Shown here piece after piece: positions 40,429-50,937 of a stretch of DNA of 64,000 bases. The position numbers and the translations under genes are program-made. The stretch covers positions 93,159 through 157,158 of the forward strand of contig JAQTZW010000007.1 of assembly GCA_028687575.1 (NCBI GenBank), in the 5' to 3' direction. The stretch is from Gallionella sp. (lineage in GTDB: Bacteria > Pseudomonadota > Gammaproteobacteria > Burkholderiales > Gallionellaceae). The first letter of the stretch is position 1; every line of letters begins with the position of its first letter. The notes below the pieces were generated by a model. That model was not told the origin of the DNA, did not search any database, and saw only the letters and a program-made list of their open reading frames with translations.

Positions 40429-41262
40429 ATGTCTGAATCCTTTCCCCTGGTAATGAGTTTTGCCGCGACCGACCCTTCCGGCGGCGCCGGCCTGCAAGCC
40501 GACATGCTGACCATCGCCAGCATGGGTTGTCATCCGCTGTCGGTGGTGACCGCGATCACGGTGCAGGACACCAGCGGCGTGGACGACGTGCTGCCGATGG
40601 AGTCGGAGTGGGTGACGGATCAGGCGCGCGCGATGCTGGAGGATGTGCCGGTCGCGGCTTTCAAGGTCGGTCTGCTGGGCAGTGTCGAGAATATCGTGGC
40701 GATCGCCGAGGTGCTGGCGGATTATCCCGATGTGCCGTTCGTGATGGACACCGTGCTGGCATCCGGGCGCGGCGACGAGCTGGCCAACGAGGACATGCTC
40801 GATGCGATGCGCGAATTGCTGATTCCGCAGGCTACCATCATCACGCCGAACAGCATGGAGGCGCGCCGTTTGGCGACGGACGATGACAACGAAGAAGACA
40901 ATCCCAGCCTGGAGGAGTGCGCCCGCCGCATTTTGGCGATGGGCTGCGAATATGTGCTGATCACCGGCACGCACGAACATTCGCCTACCGTGGTAAACAC
41001 CCTGTACAACAGCGATGGCGTGGTGCGCAGCGATAGTTGGGAGCGCCTGCCAGACATCTATCACGGCTCCGGTTGTACGCTGGCTTCGGCGATTGCCGCC
41101 CTGCTGGCGCAGGGCGAGGACGTGCCGGATGCCGTCAGAGAAGCGCAGGAATACACTTGGCAGTCGCTGAGCGCCGGGTTCAGGCCGGGTATGGGACAGC
41201 ACATTCCGGACAGGTTGTTCTGGGCGCGAGGTGAAGAGGACGATGTCCAACAGGCCAATTAG
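40429..41262 (+). CDS. thiD: Hydroxymethylpyrimidine/phosphomethylpyrimidine kinase
   Basis: A 277-residue ribokinase-fold enzyme that phosphorylates HMP twice for thiamine synthesis. Motifs: AATDPSGGAGLQADMLTI at the substrate end, AFKVGLLGS, PFVMDTVLAS, and the anion-hole region HGSGCTLASAIAALLAQG with the catalytic aspartate replaced in context by the GSGCT loop typical of ThiD. It overlaps thiE by 20 bases. No TPP riboswitch is evident in the 116 bases upstream, where I see only a possible -10 (TAAAAT at 40388-40393) without a good -35. Confidence 0.93.
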   Translation: MSESFPLVMSFAATDPSGGAGLQADMLTIASMGCHPLSVVTAITVQDTSGVDDVLPMESEWVTDQARAMLEDVPVAAFKVGLLGSVENIVAIAEVLADYPDVPFVMDTVLASGRGDELANEDMLDAMRELLIPQATIITPNSMEARRLATDDDNEEDNPSLEECARRILAMGCEYVLITGTHEHSPTVVNTLYNSDGVVRSDSWERLPDIYHGSGCTLASAIAALLAQGEDVPDAVREAQEYTWQSLSAGFRPGMGQHIPDRLFWARGEEDDVQQAN

Positions 41263-41878
41263 CGGCTTGTACGCCATTACGCCGGAGGAGCACGACACGG
41301 CGGAGTTGTTGCGCGAAGTCTGTTTGGCGCTGCAAGGTGGTGCGAACGTGCTGCAATACCGCAACAAGCACGGCGACGCCGCGCTGCGGCTGGCGCAGGC
41401 TGAGGCGCTGAGGGCGCTGACGCGTGAGTTTGCTGTTGCGCTGATCATCAACGACAATGCCGCTCTGGCGCACGCGGTTGATGCCGATGGCGTACATCTG
41501 GGTGGCGAGGATGGCAGTATCGCAGCCGCCCGCGCGCTGTTGGGTAGCGGCAAAATCATCGGCGTGTCTTGCTATAATCGCGCGGAACTCGCCCATCAGG
41601 CGGTGCTGGAGGGCGCGGATTATGTCGCATTCGGCGCGTTTTTCGCGTCCACGGTCAAGCCCGAAGCGCGCGTCGCCACGGTGCAGATGTTGCGGCAGGC
41701 ACGCAGCGAAATCGCGGTGCCTATCGTGGCAATAGGTGGCATCACGCCGGACAACGGCGACGAATTATTGCAAGCCGGCGCCGATGCGCTGGCAGTGATC
41801 TCGGCGGTGTTCGCCACAGACGATGTGGCAGGCGCGGCAAAACGATTTTCAATCTTATTCAGCAAGGCAAAGCAATGA
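41243..41878 (+). CDS. thiE: Thiamine-phosphate synthase
   Basis: Joins HMP-pyrophosphate and thiazole phosphate to thiamine phosphate. The 211-residue TIM barrel has LQYRNKHGD (the substrate-binding region), [23 protein letters not shown] with the conserved [26 protein letters not shown] and [11 protein letters not shown]. The start at 41243 ([13 protein letters not shown]) overlaps the thiD end, and the stop overlaps hemL in an ATGA. This places thiamine and heme precursor genes in one transcript, a layout common in betaproteobacteria. Confidence 0.94.
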   Translation: MSNRPISGLYAITPEEHDTAELLREVCLALQGGANVLQYRNKHGDAALRLAQAEALRALTREFAVALIINDNAALAHAVDADGVHLGGEDGSIAAARALLGSGKIIGVSCYNRAELAHQAVLEGADYVAFGAFFASTVKPEARVATVQMLRQARSEIAVPIVAIGGITPDNGDELLQAGADALAVISAVFATDDVAGAAKRFSILFSKAKQ

Positions 41879-43158
41879 CATCACATAATCAGGAACTCTT
41901 CGAAGCCTCACAACAGATTATCCCCGGTGGTGTGAATTCGCCGGTGCGCGCGTTCAAATCGGTAGGTGGCACGCCGCTGTTCTTCAAGCGCGGCTTGGGC
42001 GCATACGTGTGGGATGCCGATGACAAGCAATACATAGACTACGTCAATTCCTGGGGGCCGATGATCGTCGGCCATTGCCACCCGGAAGTGGTCAAGGCAG
42101 TGCAGGCCGCAGCCGCCGAAGGGCTGGGTTTCGGCGCGCCGACCGCCGCCGAACTTGAGATCGCGGAAGAGCTGTGCAAGATTTTGCCTTCGCTGGAAAT
42201 GGTGCGCCTGGTCAGCTCCGGCACCGAAGCGACCATGACCGCGATCCGTCTGGCGCGCGGCTTCACAGGCCGCTCCCGCATCATCAAGTTCGAGGGCTGC
42301 TACCACGGTCATTCCGACGGCCTGCTGGTGAAAGCCGGTTCCGGCGCGCTGACCTTCGGTCAGCCGAGCTCCTCCGGCGTGCCGGCTGAGATCGCAGGTC
42401 TCACCACGGTGCTGGATTACAACGATGCCGCCGGTCTGGAGAAAGCCTTCGCCGAGTTTGGCAATGAGGTCGCCTGCGTGATCGTCGAGCCGGTCGCTGG
42501 CAACATGAATCTGATTCTGCCGAAGCGCGAGTTTCTGGATGCGATGCGCAACCTGTGCACCGAGTACGGCGCGGTGCTGATCCTGGACGAAGTGATGTCC
42601 GGCTTCCGCGTCGGCCTGCAAGGCGCGCACGGCCATTTCGGCATCAAGCCCGACCTGATTACGCTGGGCAAGGTGATGGGCGGAGGTTTGCCTGCGGCAG
42701 CCTTCGGCGGCCGCCGCGACATCATGCAATGCCTCGCCCCACTGGGTGCGGTGTATCAGGCGGGCACCCTGTCCGGCAATCCGGTGGCAGTGGCGGCAGG
42801 GCTGACCACGCTGAAGTTGGTGCAAGCGCCGGGCTTCTACGAGCGCTTGACGCAACTCGCGAAGGACATGACCGAAGGCCTGTGCGCCGTGGCCAAAAAA
42901 CACGGCATCCCGTTCAGCGCCCAATCCATCGGCAGCATGTTCGGCGTCTATTTCAGCGCGACCGCGCCGACTTCGTACGCCGAAGTGATGGCCAGTGACA
43001 AAGAGGCGTTCAATCGCTTTTTCCATGCCATGCTGGATGAGGGCGTGTATTTGGCTCCCTCGGCATTCGAGGCGGGTTTTGTGTCTGCCGCGCATAGCGA
43101 TGCAGACATCGCGGCCACCATCGCCGCTGCAGACAAAGTTTTTGCGGCCTGGAAATAA
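41875..43158 (+). CDS. hemL: Glutamate-1-semialdehyde 2,1-aminomutase
   Basis: A PLP-dependent mutase of the C5 pathway that makes 5-aminolevulinate for heme. The 427 residues follow the family throughout: [18 protein letters not shown] at the start, [39 protein letters not shown], and the PLP lysine near residue 266 in [17 protein letters not shown]. It confirms that the organism uses glutamyl-tRNA rather than glycine and succinyl-CoA for aminolevulinate. It overlaps thiE at the start and the GTPase gene at the stop (TAATG). Confidence 0.96.
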   Translation: MTSHNQELFEASQQIIPGGVNSPVRAFKSVGGTPLFFKRGLGAYVWDADDKQYIDYVNSWGPMIVGHCHPEVVKAVQAAAAEGLGFGAPTAAELEIAEELCKILPSLEMVRLVSSGTEATMTAIRLARGFTGRSRIIKFEGCYHGHSDGLLVKAGSGALTFGQPSSSGVPAEIAGLTTVLDYNDAAGLEKAFAEFGNEVACVIVEPVAGNMNLILPKREFLDAMRNLCTEYGAVLILDEVMSGFRVGLQGAHGHFGIKPDLITLGKVMGGGLPAAAFGGRRDIMQCLAPLGAVYQAGTLSGNPVAVAAGLTTLKLVQAPGFYERLTQLAKDMTEGLCAVAKKHGIPFSAQSIGSMFGVYFSATAPTSYAEVMASDKEAFNRFFHAMLDEGVYLAPSAFEAGFVSAAHSDADIAATIAAADKVFAAWK

Positions 43159-43808
43159 TGGGTCTTTTCTCCAGAGCGGAGTTTTACACTACCGTCAACC
43201 ATATCAAGGACTTGCCATTGCATGGCGGCAGGGAAGTGGCTTTCGTCGGTCGATCCAATGCAGGGAAATCCAGTGCAATCAACACGCTTGCCAACCATGT
43301 GCGTCTGGCTTACACCAGCAAAACGCCGGGGCGCACCCAACATCTGAATTATTTCGCACTGGGCGAAAACAATTACATCGTGGATTTGCCGGGTTACGGC
43401 TATGCCAAGGTGCCGCCCGAGGCCAAGCGCCACTGGGAAGCGCTGCTGAGCACCTATTTGCAAAAGCGCGAGGAGCTGAGCGGGCTGGTGGTCATCATGG
43501 ACGTGCGTCACCCGTTGACCGAACTCGACGAAGCCATGCTCGACTGGTTTGCGCCCACCGGCAAGCCGCTGCATGTGCTGCTGACCAAAGCCGACAAGCT
43601 CAGCCGTCAGCAGGCTATGGCGACCCTGTTCAAGGTCAGGGCCTATCTGGCGGAACATTTCCCGCAGTGTTCTGTGCAGCTGTTTTCCAGTCTGAAAAAA
43701 ACCGGTGTGGAAGAAGCCGAGGCGGTAATCGCCGGCTGGCTGAACGCCGGTAGCGGGGATGCGGCAGGTGCGGAGGATGCCGCTGACGGTGATGTCACGC
43801 CTGTCTGA
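43158..43808 (+). CDS. engB: Ribosome biogenesis GTPase EngB/YsxC
   Basis: A 216-residue GTPase needed for 50S assembly. G1 is GRSNAGKSS at residues 31-39, G2 lies around [10 protein letters not shown]3 is [11 protein letters not shown] and G4 is LLTKADKLS. The C-terminus runs about 15 residues past the domain and is rich in Ala, Gly and Asp, with no recognisable function. The ATG shares bases with the hemL stop, so it is coupled to hemL. A hairpin follows 16 bases after the stop. Confidence 0.94.
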   Translation: MGLFSRAEFYTTVNHIKDLPLHGGREVAFVGRSNAGKSSAINTLANHVRLAYTSKTPGRTQHLNYFALGENNYIVDLPGYGYAKVPPEAKRHWEALLSTYLQKREELSGLVVIMDVRHPLTELDEAMLDWFAPTGKPLHVLLTKADKLSRQQAMATLFKVRAYLAEHFPQCSVQLFSSLKKTGVEEAEAVIAGWLNAGSGDAAGAEDAADGDVTPV

Positions 43809-43823
43809 ATGCGGGCAAAAAAA

Positions 43824-43844
43824 TGCCCCCAACGAGTGGGGGCA
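43824..43844 (-). terminator. GC-rich hairpin after engB, T-run only on the minus strand
   Basis: TGCCCCCA (43824-43831) pairs perfectly with TGGGGGCA (43837-43844) around a 5-base loop. Seven As precede it, so the minus strand reads the hairpin followed by seven Ts. The plus strand has AAAATCTT after the hairpin, which is a poor terminator. No minus-strand gene ends here, so either it stops antisense transcription from hemB or it works weakly in the plus direction for hemL-engB. Confidence 0.55.
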
Positions 43845-43934
43845 AAATCTTAACAGGGTTAAGATACACGCTCAGGGAGGAGAAACGTGGAATGATTCAT
43901 CATCATTCGCTCACTCAGATAAGCGTTTTCTTAA

Positions 43935-44975
<1,041 letters not shown>

Positions 44976-45006
44976 GCATAGCTGCGGCGGGCTAAAGTCC
45001 GCCTGG

Positions 45007-45615
45007 TCAGCCAGCCAGCAACGCTTCCACTGCCGAAATGTCGGCATGGGTATCGGGGTGCCTACTGCCGCTGTAACGGGCATTTTCGGGCATGACGATG
45101 AGGTGTATCGGCACGCCGGATTCACCGGTCATCGTATAGCTGGGTACGTTTTCATCACGTCCGTTTAGTCTCACGCGCCATTCCCCATCTTCGAATTCAA
45201 TCTTGTTCTTGAGCAGGAGTAGCAGCACAGCCTTGGCATCATCGCTGAATAGCATCAAATTGATGTCAGAGTTTTCGCCAGCCGAACCGCTTAATACAGA
45301 GCCGGTCAAATAAGGATTAAATGCCGCCAGTTGTTTCATCACTCCCAATGCATCGCGGCGCAACTGGTTCAGGATAACCGGATGGCTGTCGTGCTGGTAC
45401 AGCATGCGGTAGCTGTGTAGAGCTTCATCAACTTCCTGATTGTTAGGCAAATGTTTTGTATCAGATGCGCCCAATTGTCGAGCGGCCTTGCGCTTGGCGT
45501 AGGCATAGTCGGTGATGCCGTCCTCGGCCATCAGTCGCGCGGCCTGATGCGCCAACTGCTCACGCATCAGGTCGCGCTTGTGGGAATTGGCGGGCAGGTG
45601 TGCTTTGCGGGTCAT
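45007..45615 (-). CDS. Conserved protein with nucleotidyltransferase-like motif
   Basis: A 202-residue soluble protein that I can only place by motif. Residues about 30-65 are basic and helical (AYAKRKAARQLGA), and a middle segment reads GSVLSGSAGENSDINLMLF. That matches the GS...SDI pattern of the pol-beta nucleotidyltransferase fold, with a second acid possible further on (EFEDGEWRVRLNG). Related proteins seem to occur in other betaproteobacteria as uncharacterised nucleotidyltransferase-domain proteins; that is from memory. Substrate is unknown. It lies 23 bases after ponA on the same strand and is probably co-transcribed with it. Confidence 0.75.
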   Translation of the reverse strand: MTRKAHLPANSHKRDLMREQLAHQAARLMAEDGITDYAYAKRKAARQLGASDTKHLPNNQEVDEALHSYRMLYQHDSHPVILNQLRRDALGVMKQLAAFNPYLTGSVLSGSAGENSDINLMLFSDDAKAVLLLLLKNKIEFEDGEWRVRLNGRDENVPSYTMTGESGVPIHLIVMPENARYSGSRHPDTHADISAVEALLAG

Positions 45616-45638
45616 GGAGTCAGTACCGGGGTGAGATA

Positions 45639-47963
45639 CTAAAGCAACTGATCCTTGATGGTTTCAGTTGGCTGGACGATTTCTCCGGGAGCGGGCAAAG
45701 CGTGTTCCGGCGGGACGTTCTCCTGATAGAAGATCTCTACGCGCGTACCGTTTTCGTCACGCAGGCCGTTGTCGTTGATGCGCGCGGCGACCATGTTCTC
45801 GGGCATGGTGTATTCGGCTTCGGGCACGTTTTTCAGGACCTTGCCCATGTAGTCTATCCAGATCGGCAATGCAGCGCCTCCGCCGGTTTCCTTGTCACCC
45901 AGACTGCGCGGCTGGTCAAAACCCATCCACGCGATGCCCACGACGGTGGGCTGGAAGCCGCAGAACCAGGCATCAATCGAATCGCTGGTGGTGCCGGTCT
46001 TGCCAGCCAGATCCTGACGACCCAGTTGCATCGCGCGGATGCCAGTGCCGTGTTTGACCACATCCTGCATCATGCTGACCATGGTGTAGGCGTTGCGCAC
46101 ATCAATGACCTGTTCGGCATTTTCGTTAGCCACGGTAGGCGTGGTCGTACTGAGTACATTGCCCTGTGCATCCTCAATGTGGTCAATGAAGTAAGGTGTG
46201 ACGCGGAAACCGCCGTTGGCAAAAATCGAATAGCCAGCAAGCATCTGTAATGGGGTAACTGAGCCTGCACCGAGCGCGGTAGTCAGATAGGGGGGGTGCT
46301 TGTCGGCGGGGAAGCCGAACTTGGTGATGTAGTCTTGCGCATACTGCGGCGTAATGGACTGCATGATGCGGATGGAAACCAGATTTTTTGAGTGAATCAG
46401 CGCTTCGCGCATGCGCATCGGGCCGTCATATTTGCCGTCATAGTTTTTCGGTTCCCATGGGTCGCTACCAGTTTGGCTGGCATCAAAGGAAAGTGGCGCA
46501 TCGTTAATGATGGTGGCTGGCGTGTAGCCCTTTTCAAGGGAGGCAGAGTAGATGAACGGCTTGAAGCTGGAGCCGGGTTGTCGCCATGCTTGGGTAATAT
46601 GGTTGAACTTGTTATGACCAAAATCAAACCCGCCAATCACAGAGTAGATCGCTCCGTTGGCCGGGTTGCCGGAAACGAAAGCTGCCTCGACTTGGGGTAG
46701 TTGGCTAATCTGCCAGGTACCCTTGTCGTCTATTTTTTGTGCACGAATGATGGAGCCGGGGACGAGGCGCTGATTCAGCGGGGCTTTGTTGCTAAGTGAG
46801 CGCTGGGCGAATCGCAACGGTTCCCCGCTTATGGTGATGTGCTCGCCGCCGCGCAGATAGGCGGTGAGTTGGGTGGGGGTAACGGCCAATACCACTGCGG
46901 GAAGCAGATCATCACCGTCAGTGGCTTCCTGCAGCGCATCGTCCATTAGTTCGTCGCTGTTATCGTGACTGATGTCCACGAATCCTTCCGGCCCACGATA
47001 GCCATGTCGCCGGTCATAGTCCAGTACGCCCTTGCGCACTGCCTGATAGGCGGCAATCTGATCTTGCAGGCGTATGGTGGTGTAAACCTTGTAGCCATTA
47101 GTGTAGATGGCATCTTGATACTTTTCGTAGACTGTCTGACGCACCATCTCGGCCAAGTAGTCAGCTTTGGCGGCAAATTCCTGGCTGGAGCGTTTGGTGA
47201 TGATGGGTTGTCTTATGGCTGATTCATACTCCTCTGGGGTGATGTAATTCAATTGCTGCATGCGTCTAAGCACATAAAGCTGGCGCAATTTTGCACGTTT
47301 GGGATTGACGACGGGGTTGTAGCTGGATGGCGCCTTGGGCAGGCCGGCAAGCATCGCCGCCTCGGCAATGGAGAGCTTGTCGAGCGGCTTGCCGAAGTAA
47401 ATTTGTGCGGCAGATGCAAAGCCGTACGAGCGCTGGCCGAGATATATCTGGTTGATATAGAGTTGAAGAATTTCGTCCTTACTGAGGTAGTGCTCAATCT
47501 TGAACGACAGCAATACCTCATTGAATTTACGAGTAAAGGTCTTTTCCTTGGTCAGGAAAAAATTGCGTGCGACCTGCATGGTGATCGTGCTGGCACCCTG
47601 TTTGGCACCGCCTGACAAGTTTGAGAGCGCGGCACGCAGCACGCCCGAGTAATCTACGCCTCCGTGCTGGTAAAAATTATCGTCTTCAGCAGCCAGAATG
47701 GCATGCTTCATCGAGTCGGGGACATCGGCAATTTTCACCAGTGCGCGTCGTTCCTGTCCAAATTCCCCGAGAAGGGCGCCTTCAGCACTGTAGATGCGCA
47801 GCGGTACGATGGGATGGTAATCGGTAAGAGCTTCGAGCGAAGGCAGCGTCGGATAGGTCAGCATCGCGGCAATGCCCAACAGTAAGGCTGGCAGGGAGAC
47901 GAGCGCAAGTGCGATGATGAGAGGTAACTGCCAGCGGCGTGTAAGCATGGAATAGTTGTTCAA
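45639..47963 (-). CDS. ponA: Penicillin-binding protein 1A (transglycosylase/transpeptidase)
   Basis: A bifunctional class A PBP of 774 residues that polymerises and cross-links peptidoglycan. It has one N-terminal membrane anchor (about residues 13-37). The glycosyltransferase domain shows catalytic Glu93 in AAEDDNFYQHGG and GASTITMQVARNFFL. The transpeptidase domain shows the nucleophile Ser465 in the SxxK box GSSFKPF, SKNLVSIRIM for the SxN region, and KTGTTSDSIDAWF. An OB-type insertion between the domains (residues roughly 320-430) is typical of PBP1A. It is divergent from pilM, as in many proteobacteria, with a 137-base shared promoter region. Confidence 0.94.
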   Translation of the reverse strand: MNNYSMLTRRWQLPLIIALALVSLPALLLGIAAMLTYPTLPSLEALTDYHPIVPLRIYSAEGALLGEFGQERRALVKIADVPDSMKHAILAAEDDNFYQHGGVDYSGVLRAALSNLSGGAKQGASTITMQVARNFFLTKEKTFTRKFNEVLLSFKIEHYLSKDEILQLYINQIYLGQRSYGFASAAQIYFGKPLDKLSIAEAAMLAGLPKAPSSYNPVVNPKRAKLRQLYVLRRMQQLNYITPEEYESAIRQPIITKRSSQEFAAKADYLAEMVRQTVYEKYQDAIYTNGYKVYTTIRLQDQIAAYQAVRKGVLDYDRRHGYRGPEGFVDISHDNSDELMDDALQEATDGDDLLPAVVLAVTPTQLTAYLRGGEHITISGEPLRFAQRSLSNKAPLNQRLVPGSIIRAQKIDDKGTWQISQLPQVEAAFVSGNPANGAIYSVIGGFDFGHNKFNHITQAWRQPGSSFKPFIYSASLEKGYTPATIINDAPLSFDASQTGSDPWEPKNYDGKYDGPMRMREALIHSKNLVSIRIMQSITPQYAQDYITKFGFPADKHPPYLTTALGAGSVTPLQMLAGYSIFANGGFRVTPYFIDHIEDAQGNVLSTTTPTVANENAEQVIDVRNAYTMVSMMQDVVKHGTGIRAMQLGRQDLAGKTGTTSDSIDAWFCGFQPTVVGIAWMGFDQPRSLGDKETGGGAALPIWIDYMGKVLKNVPEAEYTMPENMVAARINDNGLRDENGTRVEIFYQENVPPEHALPAPGEIVQPTETIKDQLL

Positions 47964-48035
47964 GAATTATTAACAATGGTATTGTTCAACCAAGGCTGAA
48001 GATTATACGAGATAATTGCGCGCCCCAAAAACGTC

Positions 48036-48064
48036 TTTACACAGCTGTAAGTTGTTGCTAGGAT
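48036..48064 (+). promoter_or_regulatory. Candidate sigma70 promoter for pilMNOPQ
   Basis: TTTACA (48036-48041) and TAGGAT (48059-48064) are separated by 17 bases, 37 bases before the pilM ATG. The spacing is ideal and the -35 matches in five of six positions; the -10 is moderate. Confidence 0.5.
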
Positions 48065-48100
48065 TTAATCCAATTTATACGGAAGTGTTCCGAACGGCCT

Positions 48101-49201
48101 ATGTCCAAAGTGAATTTTGATGATTTGCTGGGTTTTCTCCAAGCCAAAACCCCCCCTCTAATCGGTTTGGATATCAGTTCATCCTCTGTGAAATTGGTTG
48201 AACTGAGTCAGTCGCCCGAGAAAGGCGGTTTTGTCGTTGAGCATTATGCTATCGAGGCGCTTCCCAAGGATGCGGTCAGCGATGGCAATATCAACAACCT
48301 CGACGCACTTGCCGATACTCTGCAAAAGGCATACCGGCGTTTGGGGACGAAAATCAAGAATGTTGCCGTCGCACTTCCTGCGGCAGCGGTCATTACCAAG
48401 AAGATTCTGCTGCCTGCCGGCATGAGCGAGGAAGACTTGGAGTTTCAGGTCGAATCCGAGGCCAATCAATATATTCCGTTTGCGTTGGATGAGGTGAATC
48501 TGGACTTTCAGGTGTTGGGCACGTCGCCAACAAATGAGGAAGAAGTCGAGGTGTTGTTGGCCGCTTCGCGGAAGGCTAACGTCGAAGATCGTGTCGCTGC
48601 GGCCGAGGCTGCCGGACTGAATGTTGTGGTGGTGGATGTGGAGTTGTTCGCTGCTGAAACGGCCTTTTCCCAGATTTGTGCTCAGCTGCCTGACAATGCA
48701 GAAGATAAATGCGTTGCATTGATTGATGTTGGCGCAACGACAATGAGTGTGAATGTGCTGAGGAATGGGCAGTCTGTCTATACCAGAGATCAGCAGATAG
48801 GCGGCGAGTTGTTGACCCAACAAATCCAGTCGGTGTTCGGCCTGACTGCCGAGCAGGCAGAGATGGCCAAGCGCAACGGTGGTTTGCCAGATAACTATGA
48901 GAGCGATGTGCTCTCACCTTTCCGTGACAGCTTGGTTATGGAAATTGCGCGAGCCCTGCAATTCTTCTTTACATCCTCGCATTACAACGAAGTTGATTAC
49001 ATCGTTCTGGCGGGAGGAAGTTCTGTATTGCCGGGACTGGATGATGCGGTCGCCTCAAGGACGCAAGTCAGCACCATGGTGGCGAACCCATTCGCGTTGA
49101 TGACTTTGTCCAGTCGGATCAAGCCTCGTCAGTTACAGGCAGATGCGCCTGCACTTATCGTTGCATGCGGTTTGGCCATGCGGAGGTTTGATCCATCATG
49201 A
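48101..49201 (+). CDS. pilM: Type IV pilus assembly protein PilM
   Basis: A 366-residue actin-fold cytoplasmic ATP-binding protein of the pilus alignment complex. The start of the fold is LIGLDISSSSVKLVEL, followed by the EANQYIPFALDEVNLDFQVLG region typical of PilM and the second phosphate loop LIDVGATTMSVNVL, then IVLAGGSSVLPGLDDAV. PilM binds the short N-terminal tail of PilN (IRINLLPHRE) and couples the motor ATPases to the inner-membrane ring. It is the first gene of pilMNOPQ, and its stop overlaps pilN in an ATGA. Confidence 0.96.
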   Translation: MSKVNFDDLLGFLQAKTPPLIGLDISSSSVKLVELSQSPEKGGFVVEHYAIEALPKDAVSDGNINNLDALADTLQKAYRRLGTKIKNVAVALPAAAVITKKILLPAGMSEEDLEFQVESEANQYIPFALDEVNLDFQVLGTSPTNEEEVEVLLAASRKANVEDRVAAAEAAGLNVVVVDVELFAAETAFSQICAQLPDNAEDKCVALIDVGATTMSVNVLRNGQSVYTRDQQIGGELLTQQIQSVFGLTAEQAEMAKRNGGLPDNYESDVLSPFRDSLVMEIARALQFFFTSSHYNEVDYIVLAGGSSVLPGLDDAVASRTQVSTMVANPFALMTLSSRIKPRQLQADAPALIVACGLAMRRFDPS

Positions 49202-49794
49202 TACGTATCAACTTATTGCCTCATCGCGAGGAGAAGCGCCGCGCCCGGCATAAACAATTTGCCATGCTGAGCGTGGCAAGTGTCTTATTGGGCGTATTGG
49301 TGTGGGGCTTGGTGCATGCCGCAATCAGCGCTCAAATCTATTATCAAGAGAGTCGCAATAGTTATTTGCAACGAGAAACCGACTTGTTGGACAAGCAGAT
49401 TTCGGAAATCAAGAAGCTGCGTGAGCAGACCAAGTCGCTGATGGAGCGTAAGGATGCAGTCGAGAAATTGCAGAGTGACCGTGCGCGAGTGGTGCATCTG
49501 CTTGATCAGATGTTGCGTATATTGCCCGAGGGCGTGTACTTGAAGTCCATCAAGCAAAACGGTGACCGAGTGGATCTCGGTGGCTATGCGCAATCGAATG
49601 CACGGGTTTCGACATTGATGAGAGCGATCGAGGATTCGGCTTGGCTGGAATCCCCTGAGCTGGTCGAAATTCATTCGGCCACTGTCGGTGGTTCGAAGCT
49701 CAGCGAGTTTACGCTCACCTTCAGTTTGACCAAGTTGCAGGATGTAGATGATGCAGCTGCCAAGTCGGTCGGCGGGAAGAAAGAGGCGCAATGA
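49198..49794 (+). CDS. pilN: Type IV pilus assembly protein PilN
   Basis: A 198-residue bitopic inner-membrane protein. The cytoplasmic tail begins IRINLLPHREEKRR, the segment that docks into PilM. A transmembrane helix follows at about residues 21-44, then a coiled coil and a periplasmic ferredoxin-like domain (ILPEGVYLKSIKQNGDRVDLGGYAQSNARVSTLM). PilN dimerises with PilO. Start and stop each overlap a neighbour by 4 bases. Confidence 0.95.
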   Translation: MIRINLLPHREEKRRARHKQFAMLSVASVLLGVLVWGLVHAAISAQIYYQESRNSYLQRETDLLDKQISEIKKLREQTKSLMERKDAVEKLQSDRARVVHLLDQMLRILPEGVYLKSIKQNGDRVDLGGYAQSNARVSTLMRAIEDSAWLESPELVEIHSATVGGSKLSEFTLTFSLTKLQDVDDAAAKSVGGKKEAQ

Positions 49795-50417
49795 TGAATT
49801 TCGATGAATTTAAAAACCTCAATCCCAACAAGCCTGGTGAGTGGCCGTGGAAGGTCAAATTCGTAGCGTTTGCCTTGATGTTTGTTGCGGTGCTGTTTGT
49901 TGCGGCCTTGCTGGATTGGCAGGATCAGTGGCAAAGCCTGAGTGATGCCAAGGCAAAGGAAACCGCGCTTAAAGACACTTTCCTCCTGAAAAAGAGTCAG
50001 GCAGTTAACCTCGATTTGATTAAAAAGCAGTTATTGGAGACTCAGGAGTCATTCGGCGCATTGCTTAAGCAACTGCCAAACAAGTCTGAAATGGATGCGT
50101 TGTTGACCGATATTAACCAAGCCGGATTGGGGCGCGGCCTTCAGTTTGAGTTGTTCCGGCCTGCGCCTGAGGCAATAAATGGTTCGTTTGCTGAGCAGCC
50201 AATCACCATTAAAGTTACTGGCAATTATGATGATTTGGGTAAATTTGCCAGCGATATTTCCATGCTGCCACGCATCGTTACTTTGAATGAGATTTCCGTC
50301 AAGCCAGCCAATGGAACCTTGACTATGGAGGCAATTGCCAAGACATTCCGTTACCTGGATGAGGAAGAACTTGCTGCGCAGAAAAAGGCAGCCAAGGCAG
50401 AAGGAGCCAAGAAATGA
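49791..50417 (+). CDS. pilO: Type IV pilus assembly protein PilO
   Basis: A 208-residue inner-membrane protein with a short cytoplasmic tail (NLNPNKPGEWPWKVK), a membrane helix at about residues 22-43, a coiled coil, and a periplasmic ferredoxin-like domain (LLKQLPNKSEMDALLTDI, then GNYDDLGKFASDISMLPRIV). It pairs with PilN and contacts PilP, and so links the inner platform to the secretin. The ATGA overlaps on both sides suggest fixed stoichiometry. An Ala- and Lys-rich C-terminal tail is unremarkable. Confidence 0.95.
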   Translation: MMNFDEFKNLNPNKPGEWPWKVKFVAFALMFVAVLFVAALLDWQDQWQSLSDAKAKETALKDTFLLKKSQAVNLDLIKKQLLETQESFGALLKQLPNKSEMDALLTDINQAGLGRGLQFELFRPAPEAINGSFAEQPITIKVTGNYDDLGKFASDISMLPRIVTLNEISVKPANGTLTMEAIAKTFRYLDEEELAAQKKAAKAEGAKK

Positions 50418-50923
50418 AACTGATCTATCTTGTGCTTGCGACGATGCTGTTGGCGGCTTGCGGTGGCGCGGAGTTTGAGGATTTACAAGAGTTCGTCAAG
50501 AATTCCGGTGCCAATATGCGCGGCAAGATACCCGCTCCGCCAACGGTCAAGGCCTATGAGACTTTTGTCTACGACAACGATACAAATATCGCTGACCCTT
50601 TTAAGCCGCGTAAGCCTGAATCTGGCAGCAGCGGCAAGCGCGGGGAGAATGAGCCGGATCTGTATCGTCCGAAAGAGGCACTTGAGGAATTCCCGTTGGA
50701 AAACCTCAAAATGGTTGGCTATCTAATGAAGGGCAAGGTCGGGCATGCGGTAGTGCGTGCACCTGATGGCAAATTGCACCAAGTTCAGGCGGGTAATCAT
50801 CTGGGCATGAATTTCGGTTTGATTACCAAAATCACCTCGACCGAGATCTTGATTAAAGAGGTGGTGCAGGACAGCACCGGTGATTGGTCCGATCGCGAGA
50901 GCAGTCTGCAATTGATTGAATGA
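50414..50923 (+). CDS. pilP: Type IV pilus lipoprotein PilP
   Basis: A 169-residue lipoprotein with lipobox LLAAC (Cys16) after a 15-residue signal. The proline- and charge-rich middle includes DPFKPRKP, the linker that binds PilN/PilO. The C-terminal beta domain (LKMVGYLMKGKVGHAVVRAPDGKLHQVQAGNH) contacts the N0 domain of PilQ. This forms the bridge between inner and outer membrane parts of the pilus machine. The gene lies between pilO and pilQ. Confidence 0.95.
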   Translation: MKLIYLVLATMLLAACGGAEFEDLQEFVKNSGANMRGKIPAPPTVKAYETFVYDNDTNIADPFKPRKPESGSSGKRGENEPDLYRPKEALEEFPLENLKMVGYLMKGKVGHAVVRAPDGKLHQVQAGNHLGMNFGLITKITSTEILIKEVVQDSTGDWSDRESSLQLIE

Positions 50924-50937
50924 TTAGGGAGCACTCG

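Noticed and set aside
41908..43095. 395-codon minus-strand frame opposite hemL
   Set aside because: Shadow of hemL, rich in His and Gln, with no recognisable domain.
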